Positions 43,014 to 51,196 of a DNA stretch of 64,000 bases are shown piece after piece. Within the stretch, counting starts at the first letter, position 1. Each line of letters begins with the position of its first letter. Where the stretch lies: contig CAWEIS010000025.1 of NCBI GenBank assembly GCA_963809205.1, positions 456,938-520,937 of the forward strand, given 5' to 3'. The translations under genes and the position numbers were made by a program. The notes under the pieces were generated by a model. The model worked only from the letters and a program-made list of their open reading frames with translations, did not search any database and was not told the DNA's origin. Origin of the DNA: DATLLN01 sp963809205. Its GTDB lineage: Bacteria; Actinomycetota; Thermoleophilia; Gaiellales; JAICJC01.

Positions 43014-43396
43014 CCGGGCAACTCGGCGAACTGCGGGGCGTCGTCGCCGATCTCCTCCCAGCTCGCCTTGTAGGCCACCAGCTGGTGGAAGCTGGGCTTC
43101 ATGTCGAGGTCGGGGAACAGCCCGGCGGACACGAAGTTGACGGCACCCAGGTCGTCCCAGAGGCTGGATCCGCAGTTGCTGCAGAAGTTGCGCGGCGCCA
43201 GGTGGCTCTCGTACGTCTTCACCAGATCCTCGCCCTTGGCGACCCGGAAGTTCTCCTTGGCCACGACGATGCCGGCCAGGCTCGATCCGACCCAATGCTG
43301 GCAGCGGCTGCAGTGGCAGTACCCGAACCCCTGCAGGTCGGTGGCCTCCAACTCCACACCGCCGCAGAGGCACGTTCCGGTGAGCGTCTCAGACAT
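43010..43396 (-). CDS. GFA family protein (CENP-V/GFA fold)
   Basis: 128 residues. GTCLCGGVELEAT, GYCHCSRCQHWVGSSLAG and RNFCSNCGSSLWDDL give the full zinc-binding Cys set. Compared with the copy at 35880 it has a longer C terminus (LDMKPSFHQLVAYKASWEEI). Upstream TCACTATG context without a strong ribosome site. Coupled to the downstream YjbR gene. Confidence 0.85.
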   Translation of the reverse strand: MSETLTGTCLCGGVELEATDLQGFGYCHCSRCQHWVGSSLAGIVVAKENFRVAKGEDLVKTYESHLAPRNFCSNCGSSLWDDLGAVNFVSAGLFPDLDMKPSFHQLVAYKASWEEIGDDAPQFAELPG

Positions 43397-43483
43397 AGTG
43401 ACCCCTTCCCGTAGTGGCCGAACGATGCCCGAGCCACGCTACCAGACCCGCAGCCGGCCCTCCGGTGAGCCGCCGGACCGCGC

Positions 43484-44494
43484 TCACACGTGGCCGGGCA
43501 GTCCGAACCGCTCGAGCATCTGCGGAGCGCGGAAGTGGGTGATCCCGGCGATCGACGCGCCGTCGAGCGTGAGCACCGTGACGCCGTGTGCATCATGCAT
43601 GCCCGCCCCGCCGAGCTCGTAGGCGCCGACCGCGAGCTGGCCGTTGGCGGAGGTTGGCAGCATCCGCCAGCTGCGCACGCCGTCGAGCACCGTGGCGCGT
43701 AGCACCGTCTCGATGGCGTCGCGGCCGCGATACCAGCTGGGGATCGGCGGCATCGCCAGCGTCGCGGCGCCGGTCAGCATGCCGACGATCGCGTCCACGT
43801 CGCTGCGGGCCCAGGCCTGGACGAACCGCTGGACGATGCCGTTCAGCTGCTCGTCGCCCAGCGCCCGCAGGGTCGCCTGCTGGCTGGGGTCGGGCCGCCG
43901 CTTCTCCAGCGTCGCGTGCGCCCGCTGCAGGGCGCTGTACACCGATCCCGGCGTGGTGTCGAGCGCCTCGGCGACCTCCGCGCCCGAGAAGCCGAGCACG
44001 TCGCGCAGGATCAGCACCGCCCGCTGCCGGGCCGGGAGCAGCTGAAGCGCGGCGATGAACCCGAGCTCGATGCTCTCGCGCTGCTCGTATCGGGCATCGG
44101 GCCCGGCGAGTCCGTCGTCGAGGCCAAGCCGCTCGTCGGGGTACGGCTCGATCCAGACCGATTCGACCAGCGGTTTGCCGAGCGGCTCGCGGGGATCGCC
44201 GGGCGGCCCGTGGTCGATCGGCAGCGTCCGCGACGGCCTGCGCTCGATCGCCCGCAGGCAGACGTTGGTGGCGATCGCGTACAGCCAGCTGCGAAGCGAG
44301 CTTCGCCCCCGAAACGACGGCAGCGCTCGCCATGCGCGAAGCAGCGTCTCCTGCACCGCATCCTCGGCATCCTGGACGGAGCCGAGCATGCGGTAGCAGT
44401 GCGCGTTGAGGGCTTGCCGGTGCGGTTCCACCAGTTCGGCGAACGATCCGTGGTCGCCGGCGGCGGCGGACTCGATCAGCTGCGCGTCGGTCAT
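43484..44494 (-). CDS. ECF sigma factor with SnoaL-like C-terminal domain
   Basis: 336 residues. Region 2 (FAELVEPHRQALNAHCYRMLGSVQDAEDAVQETLLRAW) and region 4 (LPARQRAVLILRDVLGFSGAEVAEALDTTPGSVYSALQRA) are followed by a SnoaL-like domain (VQRFVQAWARSDVDAIVGML ... PSWYRGRDAIETVL). This is the M. tuberculosis SigG/SigJ-like group, in which the C-terminal domain replaces a separate anti-sigma factor. It lies between two stand-alone enzymes (RibD_C type upstream, 3 nt away; GFA downstream) that may be its targets. Confidence 0.87.
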   Translation of the reverse strand: MTDAQLIESAAAGDHGSFAELVEPHRQALNAHCYRMLGSVQDAEDAVQETLLRAWRALPSFRGRSSLRSWLYAIATNVCLRAIERRPSRTLPIDHGPPGDPREPLGKPLVESVWIEPYPDERLGLDDGLAGPDARYEQRESIELGFIAALQLLPARQRAVLILRDVLGFSGAEVAEALDTTPGSVYSALQRAHATLEKRRPDPSQQATLRALGDEQLNGIVQRFVQAWARSDVDAIVGMLTGAATLAMPPIPSWYRGRDAIETVLRATVLDGVRSWRMLPTSANGQLAVGAYELGGAGMHDAHGVTVLTLDGASIAGITHFRAPQMLERFGLPGHV

Positions 44495-44497
44495 GCC

Positions 44498-45076
44498 CTA
44501 CGTATTGCGGACGACGTCGTAGGTGAGCAGGGCGAGGCTCTCGCCGATCGTGCGGATGTCGGCGAGCCGCAGCCGCTTGCGCTCGCCGACCACGGAGAAC
44601 GGCCGCTCGCCTTCTCCGAGCACGAACGGGAAGACCATCAACCGCAGCTCGTCGGCGAGATCGTGCTCCAAGAGCGTGTGCACAAGCTGGGCGCTGCCGT
44701 TGACGACGATGTCCCCATCGAGCGAGTCCCTGAGCTTCGACACCTCGGCGACCACGTGGCCCTTGAGCACCGTCGAGTTCGTCCACCGGGCCTCGTCGAG
44801 CGTCGACGAGACGACGTACTTGGGCAGGCTGTTCAGCCGCTCCGCCCATTCCCCGCTCCGCGACAGCCACCGCTCCGCGAACCACTCGTCGCTGCGCCGG
44901 CCCATCAGCATCGCCTCGGCGCCCATCGCCTCGTCCTCGAAGACGGCGGCCCATGCCGCGTGGTCGCTGTCACCGATCTGCGTGAACCAGCCGCCCAGGC
45001 GGAATCCCTCCTCGCCGGTCGGGTCCTGCATCACCCCGTCCAGCGAGACGTTCTCACTGATCACGATCTTTCCCAT
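44498..45076 (-). CDS. Dihydrofolate reductase family protein (RibD C-terminal type)
   Basis: 192 residues: GKIVISENVSLDGVMQDPTGEEGF, AEAMLMGRRSDEWFAERW, KYVVSSTLDEARWTNSTVL, IVVNGSAQLVHTLLEHDLADELRLMVFPFVLGEGERPF. Ribosome site GAGGGAG. It is followed three bases later by the ECF sigma factor, so both are probably one operon controlled by the inverted repeat 14 bp upstream. Confidence 0.87.
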   Translation of the reverse strand: MGKIVISENVSLDGVMQDPTGEEGFRLGGWFTQIGDSDHAAWAAVFEDEAMGAEAMLMGRRSDEWFAERWLSRSGEWAERLNSLPKYVVSSTLDEARWTNSTVLKGHVVAEVSKLRDSLDGDIVVNGSAQLVHTLLEHDLADELRLMVFPFVLGEGERPFSVVGERKRLRLADIRTIGESLALLTYDVVRNT

Positions 45077-45089
45077 GTCGCGCTCCCTC

Positions 45090-45111
45090 GTAGTGGATCA
45101 TGTCCCACTAC
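45090..45111. promoter_or_regulatory. Inverted repeat GTAGTGG-N8-CCACTAC
   Basis: Perfect 7-bp arms at 45090-45096 and 45105-45111, in the 5' region of the RibD_C-sigma pair (start 45076, minus). Candidate operator. A lone GTAGTGG half-site recurs near 43418 before the GFA gene. Confidence 0.45.
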
Positions 45112-45144
45112 TGAGATCCGGGTGCCCTCGGAAATCCAACGCAG

Positions 45145-45336
45145 TCAGCGTAGAAGCTCGTCACCGTTTCCGAAGGGCGCCGGGGGCGGGGTGGGGGCCT
45201 CGTCCGGCAGCTCGCCGTACGCCTCCGTTTCGATCCCGCTCGTGCGCTCCACACTGGCACCGTGCCGGGCGGCAGCCTCGTCGGCGATCCACTGAACCTT
45301 GCGGCTGGGATCGGGGCTGCCGAACATCACGATCAC
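45145..45336 (-). CDS. Small hypothetical protein
   Basis: 63 residues, starting MIVMFGSPDPSRKVQWIADEAAARHGASVERTSG and ending in a Pro-rich acidic tail. A minus-strand -10-like TATCGT (45355-45350) lies 13 nt before the GTG. No family recognised; the RKVQWIADEAA stretch looks like an amphipathic helix. It is divergent from the SRPBCC gene. Confidence 0.5.
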   Translation of the reverse strand: MIVMFGSPDPSRKVQWIADEAAARHGASVERTSGIETEAYGELPDEAPTPPPAPFGNGDELLR

Positions 45337-45372
45337 GCACGGACCTCAACGATAGTCGGGGCTCCGCACGCG

Positions 45373-45378
45373 TAGAAT
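45373..45378 (+). promoter_or_regulatory. -10 hexamer TAGAAT
   Basis: 28 nt before TTG 45407, leaving a short leader with the AGGAGG ribosome site at 45395-45400. Confidence 0.45.
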
Positions 45379-45406
45379 CGAGGGTCCCGACGGAAGGAGG
45401 CACCCT

Positions 45407-46021
45407 TTGCGCGGCAAGACCCTGGTCATCACCGCGGGCGCGCTGATCGCCGGCGCAACCCTGTACCGCTCGTTCCTCCGTGACCCCGTCCTCACCTGGG
45501 GGGCGAACCCGGACGAGGCGACCCGGCGGCTGCCCGGCGATGAGCTGCTCGAGGAGGCGGACGGCGTCGCGACACGGGCGATCACCATCGACGCCCCGCC
45601 GGCGGCGGTGTGGCCGTGGATCGCCCAGATGGGGCCGGCGCCCCGGGGCGGCGCGTACACCTACGACTGGATCGAGAACCTGCTCGGGCTGAACATGCAC
45701 AGCGTCGATCGCGTCCTGCCCGAGTTCCAGCAGCCGCAGGTCGGCGACGGCTTCGGCTACGGGCCGAACCAGATGAGCTTCCGGCGCGTCGATCCCGAGC
45801 ACGTGCTGGCCGCGCAATCGGCGGACGGCAACTGGGTCTGGACGTTCGTCATCGAGCAGGAACCGGACGGACGAACTCGTCTGATCAGCCGCAACCGGTT
45901 CCGGCTGCCGAAGCTGAAGGACCGGATCGGGATGCTCCCGATGGAGCCAGGATCGCTCGTCATGGAGCGGAAGATGCTCAAGGGCATCAAAGAGCGAGCG
46001 GAGAACCTGGATCGCAGCTGA
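45407..46021 (+). CDS. SRPBCC family protein with N-terminal membrane segment
   Basis: 204 residues, TTG start preceded by a strong AGGAGG six bases upstream. Residues 5-22 (TLVITAGALIAGATLYRS) form a membrane anchor or uncleaved signal; the rest is a START/SRPBCC-like fold (ATRAITIDAPPAAVWPWIAQMGPAPRGGAYTYDWIENLLGL). The family binds hydrophobic ligands; here probably outside or at the membrane face. Function unknown. Confidence 0.8.
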   Translation: MRGKTLVITAGALIAGATLYRSFLRDPVLTWGANPDEATRRLPGDELLEEADGVATRAITIDAPPAAVWPWIAQMGPAPRGGAYTYDWIENLLGLNMHSVDRVLPEFQQPQVGDGFGYGPNQMSFRRVDPEHVLAAQSADGNWVWTFVIEQEPDGRTRLISRNRFRLPKLKDRIGMLPMEPGSLVMERKMLKGIKERAENLDRS

Positions 46022-46050
46022 CCGAATCGGTGCGGCTTCGGTGCGGTGGA

Positions 46051-46056
46051 TAGACT
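46051..46056 (+). promoter_or_regulatory. -10 hexamer TAGACT, leaderless start
   Basis: Ends 7 nt before ATG 46064 and excludes the in-frame start at 46046. Confidence 0.55.
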
Positions 46057-46063
46057 CGCGCCG

Positions 46064-47401
46064 ATGCGGACAACCCGCTATGCGAAGACGGCCGACGGCG
46101 TCCACATCGCCTATCAGGTGTTCGGCGACGGCCCGCACGACCTGGTGATTCACCCGCCGTGGCTGTTCAACGTCGACGCCTGCTGGGACTTCCCCGAGAT
46201 GGCGGCCTCCCTCGAGTCGTTCGGCCGCTATGCGCGGGTGATCCTGTTCGACCGCCGCGGGTTCGGCGTCTCCGACCGGCCGACGTCGCCCGATGTGATG
46301 GCCGTCGAGAAGGGCATGGAGGACATTCGCACGGTGATGGACGCGGTCGGATCGGAGCGCGCAGTACTCCTCGGGCACGAGGCGGGTGCCGCGGTGATGC
46401 TGCTGTTCGCCGCCTCGTTTCCCGGTCGGGTGACGGCACTCGGCCTGGTGGCGCCGCTCGTGTTCTACTGGAAGACGGACGACTTCCCGTGGGGGTGGAC
46501 CAAGGAGGAGGATGCCGACTTCCGGCGCCGCCTCGAGGCGGGATGGGGCACCGAGGAGTTCTGGCGCTGGAACATGGAGCAGATGACCGACCGCACGCTG
46601 GACGATGACGAGATCGCCAGGTGGGCGAAGTTCACCCGGCTGTGCGCGAGCCCCCAGGGGATCAGCGCCATCCTCGACTCCGAACGCCAGGTCGACGTGC
46701 GCCCGCTGCTCTCCCAGATCCAGGTGCCCACGCTGGTGATGCGCTCCCGGGGGGACGTCGAGCGGGGAGAGGAAGGGGCCGCGCCGTGGGTCGCCGAGCA
46801 GATCGCCGGCGCTCGGTACGCGGAGCTTCCCAGCGGTGACCACTATCCGCTGGAGCCAGAGGCGTACCTCGAGTTCGAGCGGTTTCTGTCCGGCTTGGGG
46901 GAGCACGACGCGGTGTTCGACCGTGTGCTGGCCACGGTGCTGTTCACCGACATCGTGGACTCGACCGCGCAGTCGGCGGCGCTCGGCGACCGGGCGTGGC
47001 GGCTGCTGCGGGAACAACACGACCAGGTCGTCCGCATGCACCTGGCGCGCTACCGCGGTCACGAGGTGAAGACGATGGGGGACGGCTTCCTGGCGACGTT
47101 CGACGGTCCCGCTCGCGCTGTGCGGTGCGCCCAGGCCATCGTCGCCGGCGTGGACGGCCTCGGCATCGAGGTGCGCGCCGGTCTGCACACGGGAGAGGTC
47201 GAGCTCGACGGCGACGACGTCAGCGGGATCGCCGTCGCGATCGGCGCGCGTGTCGGCGCCGTGGCCGGGCCATCCGAGGTGCTCGTCTCGCAGACGATCA
47301 AGGATCTGACGGCGGGATCCGGGATCGTGTTCGCAGACCGTGGCGAGCGCGAGCTGAAGGGCGTCCCCGATCGCTGGCGGCTGTACCGCGCCACCGCGTA
47401 G
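46064..47401 (+). CDS. Adenylate/guanylate cyclase fused to a degenerate alpha/beta hydrolase
   Basis: 445 residues. The N-terminal 280 are an alpha/beta hydrolase fold, but the nucleophile elbow reads GHEAG (104-108), with Glu106 in place of Ser; the His in SGDHYPL remains. The C-terminal class III cyclase has FTDIVDST with metal Asp296, the substrate-specifying Lys336 and metal Asp340 in VKTMGDG. The transition-state Asn is replaced by Ala392 (VAIGAR), while Arg396 is kept. The hydrolase part probably senses a ligand. Cyclic-nucleotide-binding proteins at 35.4-37.9 kb are plausible receivers. Confidence 0.86.
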   Translation: MRTTRYAKTADGVHIAYQVFGDGPHDLVIHPPWLFNVDACWDFPEMAASLESFGRYARVILFDRRGFGVSDRPTSPDVMAVEKGMEDIRTVMDAVGSERAVLLGHEAGAAVMLLFAASFPGRVTALGLVAPLVFYWKTDDFPWGWTKEEDADFRRRLEAGWGTEEFWRWNMEQMTDRTLDDDEIARWAKFTRLCASPQGISAILDSERQVDVRPLLSQIQVPTLVMRSRGDVERGEEGAAPWVAEQIAGARYAELPSGDHYPLEPEAYLEFERFLSGLGEHDAVFDRVLATVLFTDIVDSTAQSAALGDRAWRLLREQHDQVVRMHLARYRGHEVKTMGDGFLATFDGPARAVRCAQAIVAGVDGLGIEVRAGLHTGEVELDGDDVSGIAVAIGARVGAVAGPSEVLVSQTIKDLTAGSGIVFADRGERELKGVPDRWRLYRATA

Positions 47402-47404
47402 CTG

Positions 47405-48187
47405 TCAGCGCAGCACCAGCAGGTCGAGCCAGTTGTTCCTGGGTTCCGGGTTCGCCGTGTGCTCGGCATGGCGTACGGCACGCCGGAGACGCTCCTTGCC
47501 GCGGAGGAACTCGGCTTCGGTGAGGGCGCGCATCGTGGTGTCGGCGCGACGGAACGTCTCGACCTGCCTGAGGAAATCCGCGAGGCTGGTCGGGTACGTC
47601 TCACGAACCTGCTCGAGGGCGTGCTGGTGGAATCCTGCGGCCCCGAACGCCGTGCACGTGTTCTTGAGGGAGGGGAAGGTTTCGATCGTCCGAGCGGTCT
47701 CCGGGAACCATCGGACGATTTCGATCCCATCCAGATTCAGGCGCCCGGAGGGCTCGTATCTGTCCGGGTAACCCTGGCGGATGAGGACGGGGGCACCGGG
47801 GCGGAGGACACGGCGGATCTCGCGTGCGGCGACTTCGAGCTCCTGGATGTGGTGAACCACGAGGGAGAGCCAGGCGGCGTCTGCCGAGTCATCCGGCAGG
47901 GGCAGCGCGCTGGCATCTCCCTCGAGTACCCGGATGGCCGGCGTCCGCGGAATCTGATTTCGCATCGCGGCCGACGGCTCGACCGCGAGGACGCGGAGGT
48001 CGAACCAGTCGCTGAATGCTGTGGAGAACGCACCGGTCCCCGCGCCGATGTCCAGCAGCGTCATCCCCGGCGACGGGCGCAGGTGACGTCGTACCGCCTT
48101 CCGCCACTCCGCGAGTCCGTCGCGCGGGACCTCGCGGACCGCCTTGAACGCCGTGGCGGTCTGCTCGTCATAGCTGATTCTTGCCAT
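47405..48187 (-). CDS. Class I SAM-dependent methyltransferase
   Basis: 260 residues from ATG 48187 (MARISYDEQTATAFKAVREVP). Motif I TLLDIGAGTGAFSTAF, acidic loop VLAVEPSAAMR, VLEGDASALPLPDDSADAAWLSLVVHHI and VLRPGAPVLIRQG are all present. The C terminus (HQHALEQVRETYPTSLADFLRQVETFR) matches a common group near trans-aconitate-type methyltransferases. A minus-strand -10 TATAGC ends 9 nt before this ATG, favouring it over the longer frame. Confidence 0.85.
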   Translation of the reverse strand: MARISYDEQTATAFKAVREVPRDGLAEWRKAVRRHLRPSPGMTLLDIGAGTGAFSTAFSDWFDLRVLAVEPSAAMRNQIPRTPAIRVLEGDASALPLPDDSADAAWLSLVVHHIQELEVAAREIRRVLRPGAPVLIRQGYPDRYEPSGRLNLDGIEIVRWFPETARTIETFPSLKNTCTAFGAAGFHQHALEQVRETYPTSLADFLRQVETFRRADTTMRALTEAEFLRGKERLRRAVRHAEHTANPEPRNNWLDLLVLR

Positions 48188-48270
48188 AGCCACCATGCTA
48201 TATCGCATGGAGGCTATTCGCAAGGAGTTGCGCTGCGATCATCGGCGAGGAGCCTGCGAGCAATCTGGCG

Positions 48271-48276
48271 TAGCAT
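48271..48276 (+). promoter_or_regulatory. -10 hexamer TAGCAT, leaderless start
   Basis: Overlaps ATG 48275 and ends 7 nt before GTG 48284, so the GTG is the likely start. Confidence 0.5.
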
Positions 48277-48283
48277 GGCGATC

Positions 48284-48652
48284 GTGGAGCGGGTCACCGG
48301 AATCGGCGGGGTGTTTCAGCGCGCCGCGCAAGCCGCGAGCCTTCGCGACTGGTATGCCGAACATCTGGGCATCGACATCTCCGAGTGGGGCGGCAAGCCG
48401 TTCGAGTGGACGCCCGGCGGTTCCACGACCTGGGCGATCTTCGATCATGACACCGAGTACTTCGGACGGCCGGAGCAGCCGTTCATGGTGAACTTCCGCG
48501 TCGCCGATCTGGACGCGATGCTCGCCCAGTTGCGGTCGGCCGGCGTCGAGGTGATCGACGCGCCGGTGCAGTCCGAGCAGGGTCGCTTCGGATGGGCGGT
48601 CGATCCGGAGGGCACCCGGTTCGAGCTCTGGGAACCCCCACCGGGCGGCTGA
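48284..48652 (+). CDS. VOC family protein
   Basis: 122 residues: GIGGVFQRAAQAASLRDWYAEHLGIDISEWGG, then MVNFRVADLDAMLAQLRSAGVEVIDAP ... GWAVDPEGTRFELWEPP. Stand-alone glyoxalase-like fold; the DPEGTRFELWEP end is typical. GTG chosen because the upstream ATG is inside the -10 hexamer. Substrate unknown. Confidence 0.84.
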   Translation: MERVTGIGGVFQRAAQAASLRDWYAEHLGIDISEWGGKPFEWTPGGSTTWAIFDHDTEYFGRPEQPFMVNFRVADLDAMLAQLRSAGVEVIDAPVQSEQGRFGWAVDPEGTRFELWEPPPGG

Positions 48653-48757
48653 CGCCGCCGGCGCATAACTGTCCCAGAGTCCACCGATGAGTATTCGCGG
48701 CCCAACCGGTCCACACAGTGCTGGTACCTGCGACAGAACCACCGAAAGGGCATCGCG

Positions 48758-49453
48758 ATGAAGCTGCTACTCACGTCCGCCGGCGTCAAGAACACGAGCA
48801 TCAACGACGCGCTGGTCGACCTGCTGGGCAAACCGATTGCCGAGTCCAGCGCCCTCTGCGTCCCCACCGCGTCGTACGGGTACCCCTCACGCGGTCCCGA
48901 GATGGCATGGAGGTTCATCACCGGGCAGAGCTCCACGCCGATGTGCGAGCTGGGCTGGAAGTCGATGGGCGTGTTGGAGCTGACCGCGCTGCCCAGCATC
49001 GGCGATGACAACTGGGTCCCACTGGTCCGGACCACCGACGTCCTGCTGGTGAACGGCGGCGACCCCATGTATCTGTGCCACTGGATGCGGGAGTCCGGGC
49101 TGGCAGACCTCTTACCGTCGCTGCAGGACACGGTCTACGTGGGGTTGAGCGCCGGGAGCATGGTGATGACGCCCAGCATCGGGGAGGACTTCGTCAACTG
49201 GAAGCCGCCCGGCGGTGGCGACCGAACGCTCGGAATCGTCGATTTCTCGATCTTCCCGCACGTCGATCACCCGGATTTGCCCGACAATCACATGGCCAAC
49301 GCAGAAAAATGGGCGGCGGACATGCCGGGCCGGGCCTACGCGATCGACGACCAGACCGCCATCAGAGTGGTCGATGGCACCGTCGACGTCGTCACCGAGG
49401 GGCGCTGGAAGCTGTTCACCCCTGACCACGAGGTGTCCCCCAGCCGGATCTGA
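48758..49453 (+). CDS. Peptidase E-like / type 1 glutamine amidotransferase fold (peptidase S51)
   Basis: 231 residues. Dipeptidase-E pattern: LLLTSAGVKN at the N terminus, LLVNGGDPMYL, and the nucleophile S131 in YVGLSAGSMV; a His follows in FSIFPHVDHPDLPDN. Alpha-aspartyl dipeptidases of this group cleave Asp-X dipeptides; others process cyanophycin. RBS AAAGGG. First of three same-strand genes with two RibD_C proteins. Confidence 0.83.
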   Translation: MKLLLTSAGVKNTSINDALVDLLGKPIAESSALCVPTASYGYPSRGPEMAWRFITGQSSTPMCELGWKSMGVLELTALPSIGDDNWVPLVRTTDVLLVNGGDPMYLCHWMRESGLADLLPSLQDTVYVGLSAGSMVMTPSIGEDFVNWKPPGGGDRTLGIVDFSIFPHVDHPDLPDNHMANAEKWAADMPGRAYAIDDQTAIRVVDGTVDVVTEGRWKLFTPDHEVSPSRI

Positions 49454-49487
49454 CGGGAGTCGCGAGACAGAGGCAAGGAGTTCTGAG

Positions 49488-50060
49488 ATGCGGAAACTGA
49501 TCGCGCTGGTCTTCCACTACTCGGTCAACGGCCTTCTCGCCGACGAGGGCACCGAGTACTTCCGGTACTGCTTCGAGCTGCTCGACGAGCTTGGTGGACC
49601 GAGCGACGATGACCAGTCACTCGAGTTGCTCCAGGGCGCGTTCGCGCACGTCATGGGTCGCACCGCCTACGAGGGCATGTCCCGATCGCTCCCGAATGCC
49701 ACCGACCACCCGTGGGCCGACATCCTGAACTCCGGGCGCAAGGTCGTCTTCTCCCGGACATTGAAGACGGCCGACTGGGCCAACACCACCATCGCCGCTG
49801 GCGACACGACAGCGGAGATCGAGAGCCTCAGGCAAGGCGGGGACGGCCACATCGTGGTCTGGGGCGGCGTCAGCCTGTGGCGGTCGCTGATGCAACTCGA
49901 CCTGATCGACGAGTGGCACCTCGGCCTGCACCCCTACGTCGCCGACGAGGGCACCCGGCTGTTCGACGACGTCCCCAAGTCCTACCGGCTCGACCTGGTC
50001 TCCAGCACCGAGCTGAAGCCGACCGGGATCCTCGAGCTGCAGTACCGGCGTCACCGGTAG
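49488..50060 (+). CDS. Dihydrofolate reductase family protein (RibD C-terminal type)
   Basis: 190 residues: RKLIALVFHYSVNGLLADEGTEYF, AFAHVMGRTAYEGMSRSLP, KVVFSRTLKTADWANTTI, GHIVVWGGVSLWRSLMQLDLIDEWHLGLHPYVADEGTRLF. Good GGCAAGGAG ribosome site. Follows the peptidase E-like gene and is followed after 19 nt by another RibD_C gene, but the two are not close copies. Confidence 0.85.
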   Translation: MRKLIALVFHYSVNGLLADEGTEYFRYCFELLDELGGPSDDDQSLELLQGAFAHVMGRTAYEGMSRSLPNATDHPWADILNSGRKVVFSRTLKTADWANTTIAAGDTTAEIESLRQGGDGHIVVWGGVSLWRSLMQLDLIDEWHLGLHPYVADEGTRLFDDVPKSYRLDLVSSTELKPTGILELQYRRHR

Positions 50061-50079
50061 CGCGGTCCAGGAGGAGCAG

Positions 50080-50649
50080 ATGAGCGAGAGTAGCACCGGA
50101 AACGGCAAGGTGGTCGTGAACAGGGCGATGTCGCTTGACGGCTTCATCGCGGCTCCCGGCCATCGGATGGATTGGGGCGGTGGTCGCCCGCTCGCCGACT
50201 TCGTTGCGCCGGAGGATTTCGCGGAAGTCGCGGCGGCCACCGGCGCCATGCTGATCGGCCGGCGGACCTGGGACGTCGGTAGCAGGATGGAGGCCGAGGA
50301 GCCCGGGAGCGTGGACTACCCGTTCGCCGGGCCGTTCTTCCTCCTCACGCATCGGCCGCTGGAGCCGCCGGACCCGGATGTCACGATCCTCAGCGGGGAC
50401 ATCGGGGAAGCGGTTGCCACCGCACTGAACGCTGCGGGCGGCAAGAATCTGGAGATCCTCGGCGCCGATGTTGCGGGCCAGTGCCTTGGGCGCGGGCTGG
50501 TCGACGAGATCTTGGTGTATGTGCTGCCGGTGCTGCTCGGCGATGGCATCCCGTTCTCATCCCCGGGGCTCACCAAGGTGGACCTGGAACCGGTGAGCAG
50601 CGCGCGGTCGGGCGACGCCACCATCCTTCGGTTTAGCGTCCGCAAGTAG
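50080..50649 (+). CDS. Dihydrofolate reductase family protein (RibD C-terminal type)
   Basis: 189 residues: GKVVVNRAMSLDGFIAAPGHRMDWGG, GAMLIGRRTWDVGSRM, FFLLTHRPLEPPDPDVTIL, LEILGADVAGQCLGRGLVDEILVYVLPVLLGDG. AGGAGGAG ribosome site. Adjacent to another family member, but divergent in sequence, which argues against a recent tandem duplication. Confidence 0.86.
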   Translation: MSESSTGNGKVVVNRAMSLDGFIAAPGHRMDWGGGRPLADFVAPEDFAEVAAATGAMLIGRRTWDVGSRMEAEEPGSVDYPFAGPFFLLTHRPLEPPDPDVTILSGDIGEAVATALNAAGGKNLEILGADVAGQCLGRGLVDEILVYVLPVLLGDGIPFSSPGLTKVDLEPVSSARSGDATILRFSVRK

Positions 50650-50771
50650 TCCTGGCCTACCCGTCTCAGCCCAGCGTGGAGCTGGGCCGAGCCCCGCATG
50701 CTATGGGCAGCCCTCAGCGGGGTATACGAACTCGTGCACTGGAGACACCGACCGACGGAGGTGGCCGAAAA

Positions 50772-51185
50772 ATGGACGTCCAGTTCGTAGCGAGCGTCGC
50801 TCCGATCGTGCGAGACGCGGACGCGGCGGGGTTGTTTTACCGGGACGCTCTTGGCCTCGTGTTCGAGGGTGGGGATGGCGACTATGTGTTCACCCACAAG
50901 TTGGAAGGAACGAAGCATTTTGGGCTGTGGCCGCTCTCCGAAGCTGCGACTGCGTGTTTCGGCAGCAGCGAATGGCCGACCGAGATTCCCTTCCCGCAGG
51001 CCAGCATCGAGTTCGAGGTCGCTGACGTCGCTGCGGCCGCCGAGGAACTCAAGGCCAAGGGGTATCGGCTGATCCACGAGCGCCGCACCGAACCGTGGGG
51101 CCAAGTTACTGCCAGGCTGCTGAGCCCGGAGGGCTTGCTCATCGCCGTCTGCTACACCCCGGCGTTCCACGACGCCGGCGTCTGA
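50772..51185 (+). CDS. VOC family protein
   Basis: 137 residues: FVASVAPIVRDADAAGLFYRDALGLVFEGGDGDYVF, then IEFEVADVAAAAEELKAKGYRLIHERRTEPWGQVTARLLSPEGLLIAV. The WGQVTARL motif is frequent in VOC proteins near glyoxalase/bleomycin-resistance proteins. ATG 50772 preceded by GGAGGTGGCCG. The 120 nt before it holds a GGGTAT sequence (50720-50725) but no convincing promoter partner. Confidence 0.84.
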   Translation: MDVQFVASVAPIVRDADAAGLFYRDALGLVFEGGDGDYVFTHKLEGTKHFGLWPLSEAATACFGSSEWPTEIPFPQASIEFEVADVAAAAEELKAKGYRLIHERRTEPWGQVTARLLSPEGLLIAVCYTPAFHDAGV

Positions 51186-51196
51186 GGACGCGTCGA

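Noticed and set aside
43916..45295. 459-codon plus-strand frame
   Set aside because: Antisense to the ECF sigma factor and RibD_C genes, whose motifs are unmistakable.
48871..48890. GGGTA inside coding sequence (also near 4730, 33519, 60840)
   Set aside because: Within genes, no -35 partner and no downstream start codon; chance occurrences.
50700..50725. GGGTAT upstream of the VOC gene at 50772 as a stress promoter
   Set aside because: No matching -35 at 14 bp and too far from the start compared with the verified set.
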